The notes under the pieces: model-generated
The model's input: the letters and a program-made list of their open reading frames with translations, nothing else
Databases searched by the model: none
What the model was told of the DNA's origin: nothing
Made by a program: the position numbers and the translations under genes
In this document: positions 13,694 to 14,549 of the stretch, one piece after another
How the letters are laid out: each line of letters begins with the position of its first letter
Position numbering within the stretch: position 1 is the stretch's first letter
Origin: Acidobacteriota bacterium
GTDB lineage: Bacteria; Acidobacteriota; Blastocatellia; Pyrinomonadales; Pyrinomonadaceae
Direction of reading: 5' to 3'
Length of the DNA stretch: 14,549 nucleotides
NCBI GenBank assembly: GCA_029777145.1
Contig: JAKOSS010000870.1
Coordinates: 1 to 14,549 of the forward strand

Positions 13694-14549
13694 TGACTGG
13701 ATACGAAGAAAAATTCAGCGGGTTGTGGAGTTATGTTGAGCGGCACCGGCCGGCGATCGAGGAAGCGCTGCACACTCATCTGCCGCTTGCGCCGCCGAGC
13801 GTCGAGACGCGCTTCAATGAGGCAGTCGAATATGCGCTCTTTTCAGGCGGAAAAAGGTTGCGACCGGTGCTGACGATGCTCGGGGCGGAACTCGTCGGCG
13901 GAAGCGCCGAATCCGTGACGCCGGCGGCGGTCGCGGCCGAATACATTCACACAAGTTCGCTGATCTTCGACGATCTTCCGTGTATGGACAACGCCGAGCT
14001 TCGGCGCGGAAAGACGTCCGTGCACGAGAAATTCGGCGAAGGACTCGCGGTACTCGTCGCGATCGGATTCTTGAACGCATCGTACGGACTCGTCTTCGTC
14101 AATCACGCAAACCTTCCTGAACGGGCGATGCTCGCGCACGCGGAACTCGTCGAGTGCATCGGCGCTGCCGGGATGGTTGGCGGACAGGCGGTCGATCTCG
14201 CGCTCGCGACGGGCGCCGGATCGTCGAAGTATGCCGAATCGGAATCGATCCGGAATCTGAAAACGTCGGCGCTGATGCGGCTCGCGATCCGCGTCGGAGT
14301 GATCCTCTCGGGCGCGAGTCCGCTTGATCTCGTGAAACTTTCGCGATTCGCGGAACTGCTCGGGGACGCCTATCAGTTGAGCGACGATCTCATCGACGTC
14401 GAGGAAGACGACGCGATCTTCGCGAACAAAACGTTTGCCGGCGCAAAAGGCCGTGATGCCGCGAAACTGCGTCTCAATCAGACCATCGATGACGCGAAGC
14501 GGATCCTGATCGAAAATTTTCAGCCCTCCGAGGCCCGCAGTTGCCTCAT
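13693..14549 (+). CDS. Short-chain polyprenyl diphosphate synthase (FPP/GGPP synthase type), 3' end outside window
   Basis: Condenses isopentenyl diphosphate with allylic diphosphates to give C15 or C20 products for quinone, undecaprenyl, hopanoid or carotenoid pathways. The visible 285 residues, nearly the whole protein, contain GGKRLRP (52-58), the first Asp-rich motif DDLPCMD (93-99) followed by NAELRRGKTSVH, MVGGQAVDLA (161-170), K190-T191, and the second Asp-rich motif DDLID (231-235) in GDAYQLSDDLIDVEEDD. Instead of the AILAGDALL seen in IspA it has AVLVAIGFLN (119-128), as I recall in CrtE-like bacterial GGPP synthases, and it lacks the usual KATYP. So GGPP synthesis is possible and a firm ispA label is not justified. 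The ATG overlaps the previous stop by one base (TGATG). Confidence 0.9.
   Translation, partial: MTGYEEKFSGLWSYVERHRPAIEEALHTHLPLAPPSVETRFNEAVEYALFSGGKRLRPVLTMLGAELVGGSAESVTPAAVAAEYIHTSSLIFDDLPCMDNAELRRGKTSVHEKFGEGLAVLVAIGFLNASYGLVFVNHANLPERAMLAHAELVECIGAAGMVGGQAVDLALATGAGSSKYAESESIRNLKTSALMRLAIRVGVILSGASPLDLVKLSRFAELLGDAYQLSDDLIDVEEDDAIFANKTFAGAKGRDAAKLRLNQTIDDAKRILIENFQPSEARSCL

Noticed and set aside
1..14549. CRISPR array, tRNA/rRNA, insertion sequence, prophage or defence genes
   Set aside because: No regularly spaced long direct repeats, no RNA gene structure, and no transposase, integrase or defence-type protein motif seen on either strand.

Overview
The window looks like chromosomal core sequence from a moderately GC-rich Gram-negative bacterium, most likely an Acidobacteriota member (Blastocatellia / Pyrinomonadaceae-like). 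This rests on an Oar-type TonB-dependent receptor with glycine-rich loops, LolA-like periplasmic proteins, weak or absent Shine-Dalgarno sites on many genes, and overall codon and GC style. The taxonomy is an inference from memory of such genomes, not a search result. I see no rRNA, tRNA, CRISPR array, transposase, integrase, phage gene or attachment site.

Left part (1-3300, + strand): the 3' part of a large TonB-dependent outer-membrane receptor that enters from the left edge and ends at a strong intrinsic terminator, then a secreted LolA/LolB-like protein. A bidirectional terminator (about 3333-3372) separates this strand from the convergent translation operon.

Centre (3394-7593, - strand): a translation and nucleotide operon in the order rplM-rpsI-rpsB-tsf-pyrH-frr. 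A good sigma70-type promoter (7593-7565) lies about 45 bases upstream of rplM. The operon makes ribosomal proteins L13, S9 and S2, elongation factor Ts, UMP kinase and ribosome recycling factor. Its spacers are not empty: they hold an intrinsic terminator between rpsB and tsf, stem-loops ahead of rpsB, and short degenerate repeats in 7-base phase directly upstream of rpsI and pyrH, the two genes I find without a Shine-Dalgarno site.

Right-centre (7594-11223): a repeat-bearing spacer, an ADP-ribose pyrophosphatase-like NUDIX hydrolase (-), a divergent secreted two-domain protein of unknown function (+), and a 60-residue two-helix membrane protein with its own strong promoter and Shine-Dalgarno (+). 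Then, on the - strand, a family 4 uracil-DNA glycosylase translationally coupled to coaBC (coenzyme A biosynthesis).

Right part (12540-14549, + strand): divergent from coaBC, three tightly overlapping genes: an unrecognised 114-residue protein with an N-terminal QPSLF peptide resembling a beta-clamp-binding motif, a membrane-anchored protein with a C-terminal DxDxDG loop, and a short-chain polyprenyl diphosphate synthase (FPP/GGPP type) cut by the right edge.

Most of the window is ordinary housekeeping sequence. I did not find a convincing new biological system. The items most worth a second look are the phased spacer repeats next to start codons, the terminator inside rpsB-tsf, and the two uncharacterised proteins at 8593-9768 and 12540-12884.
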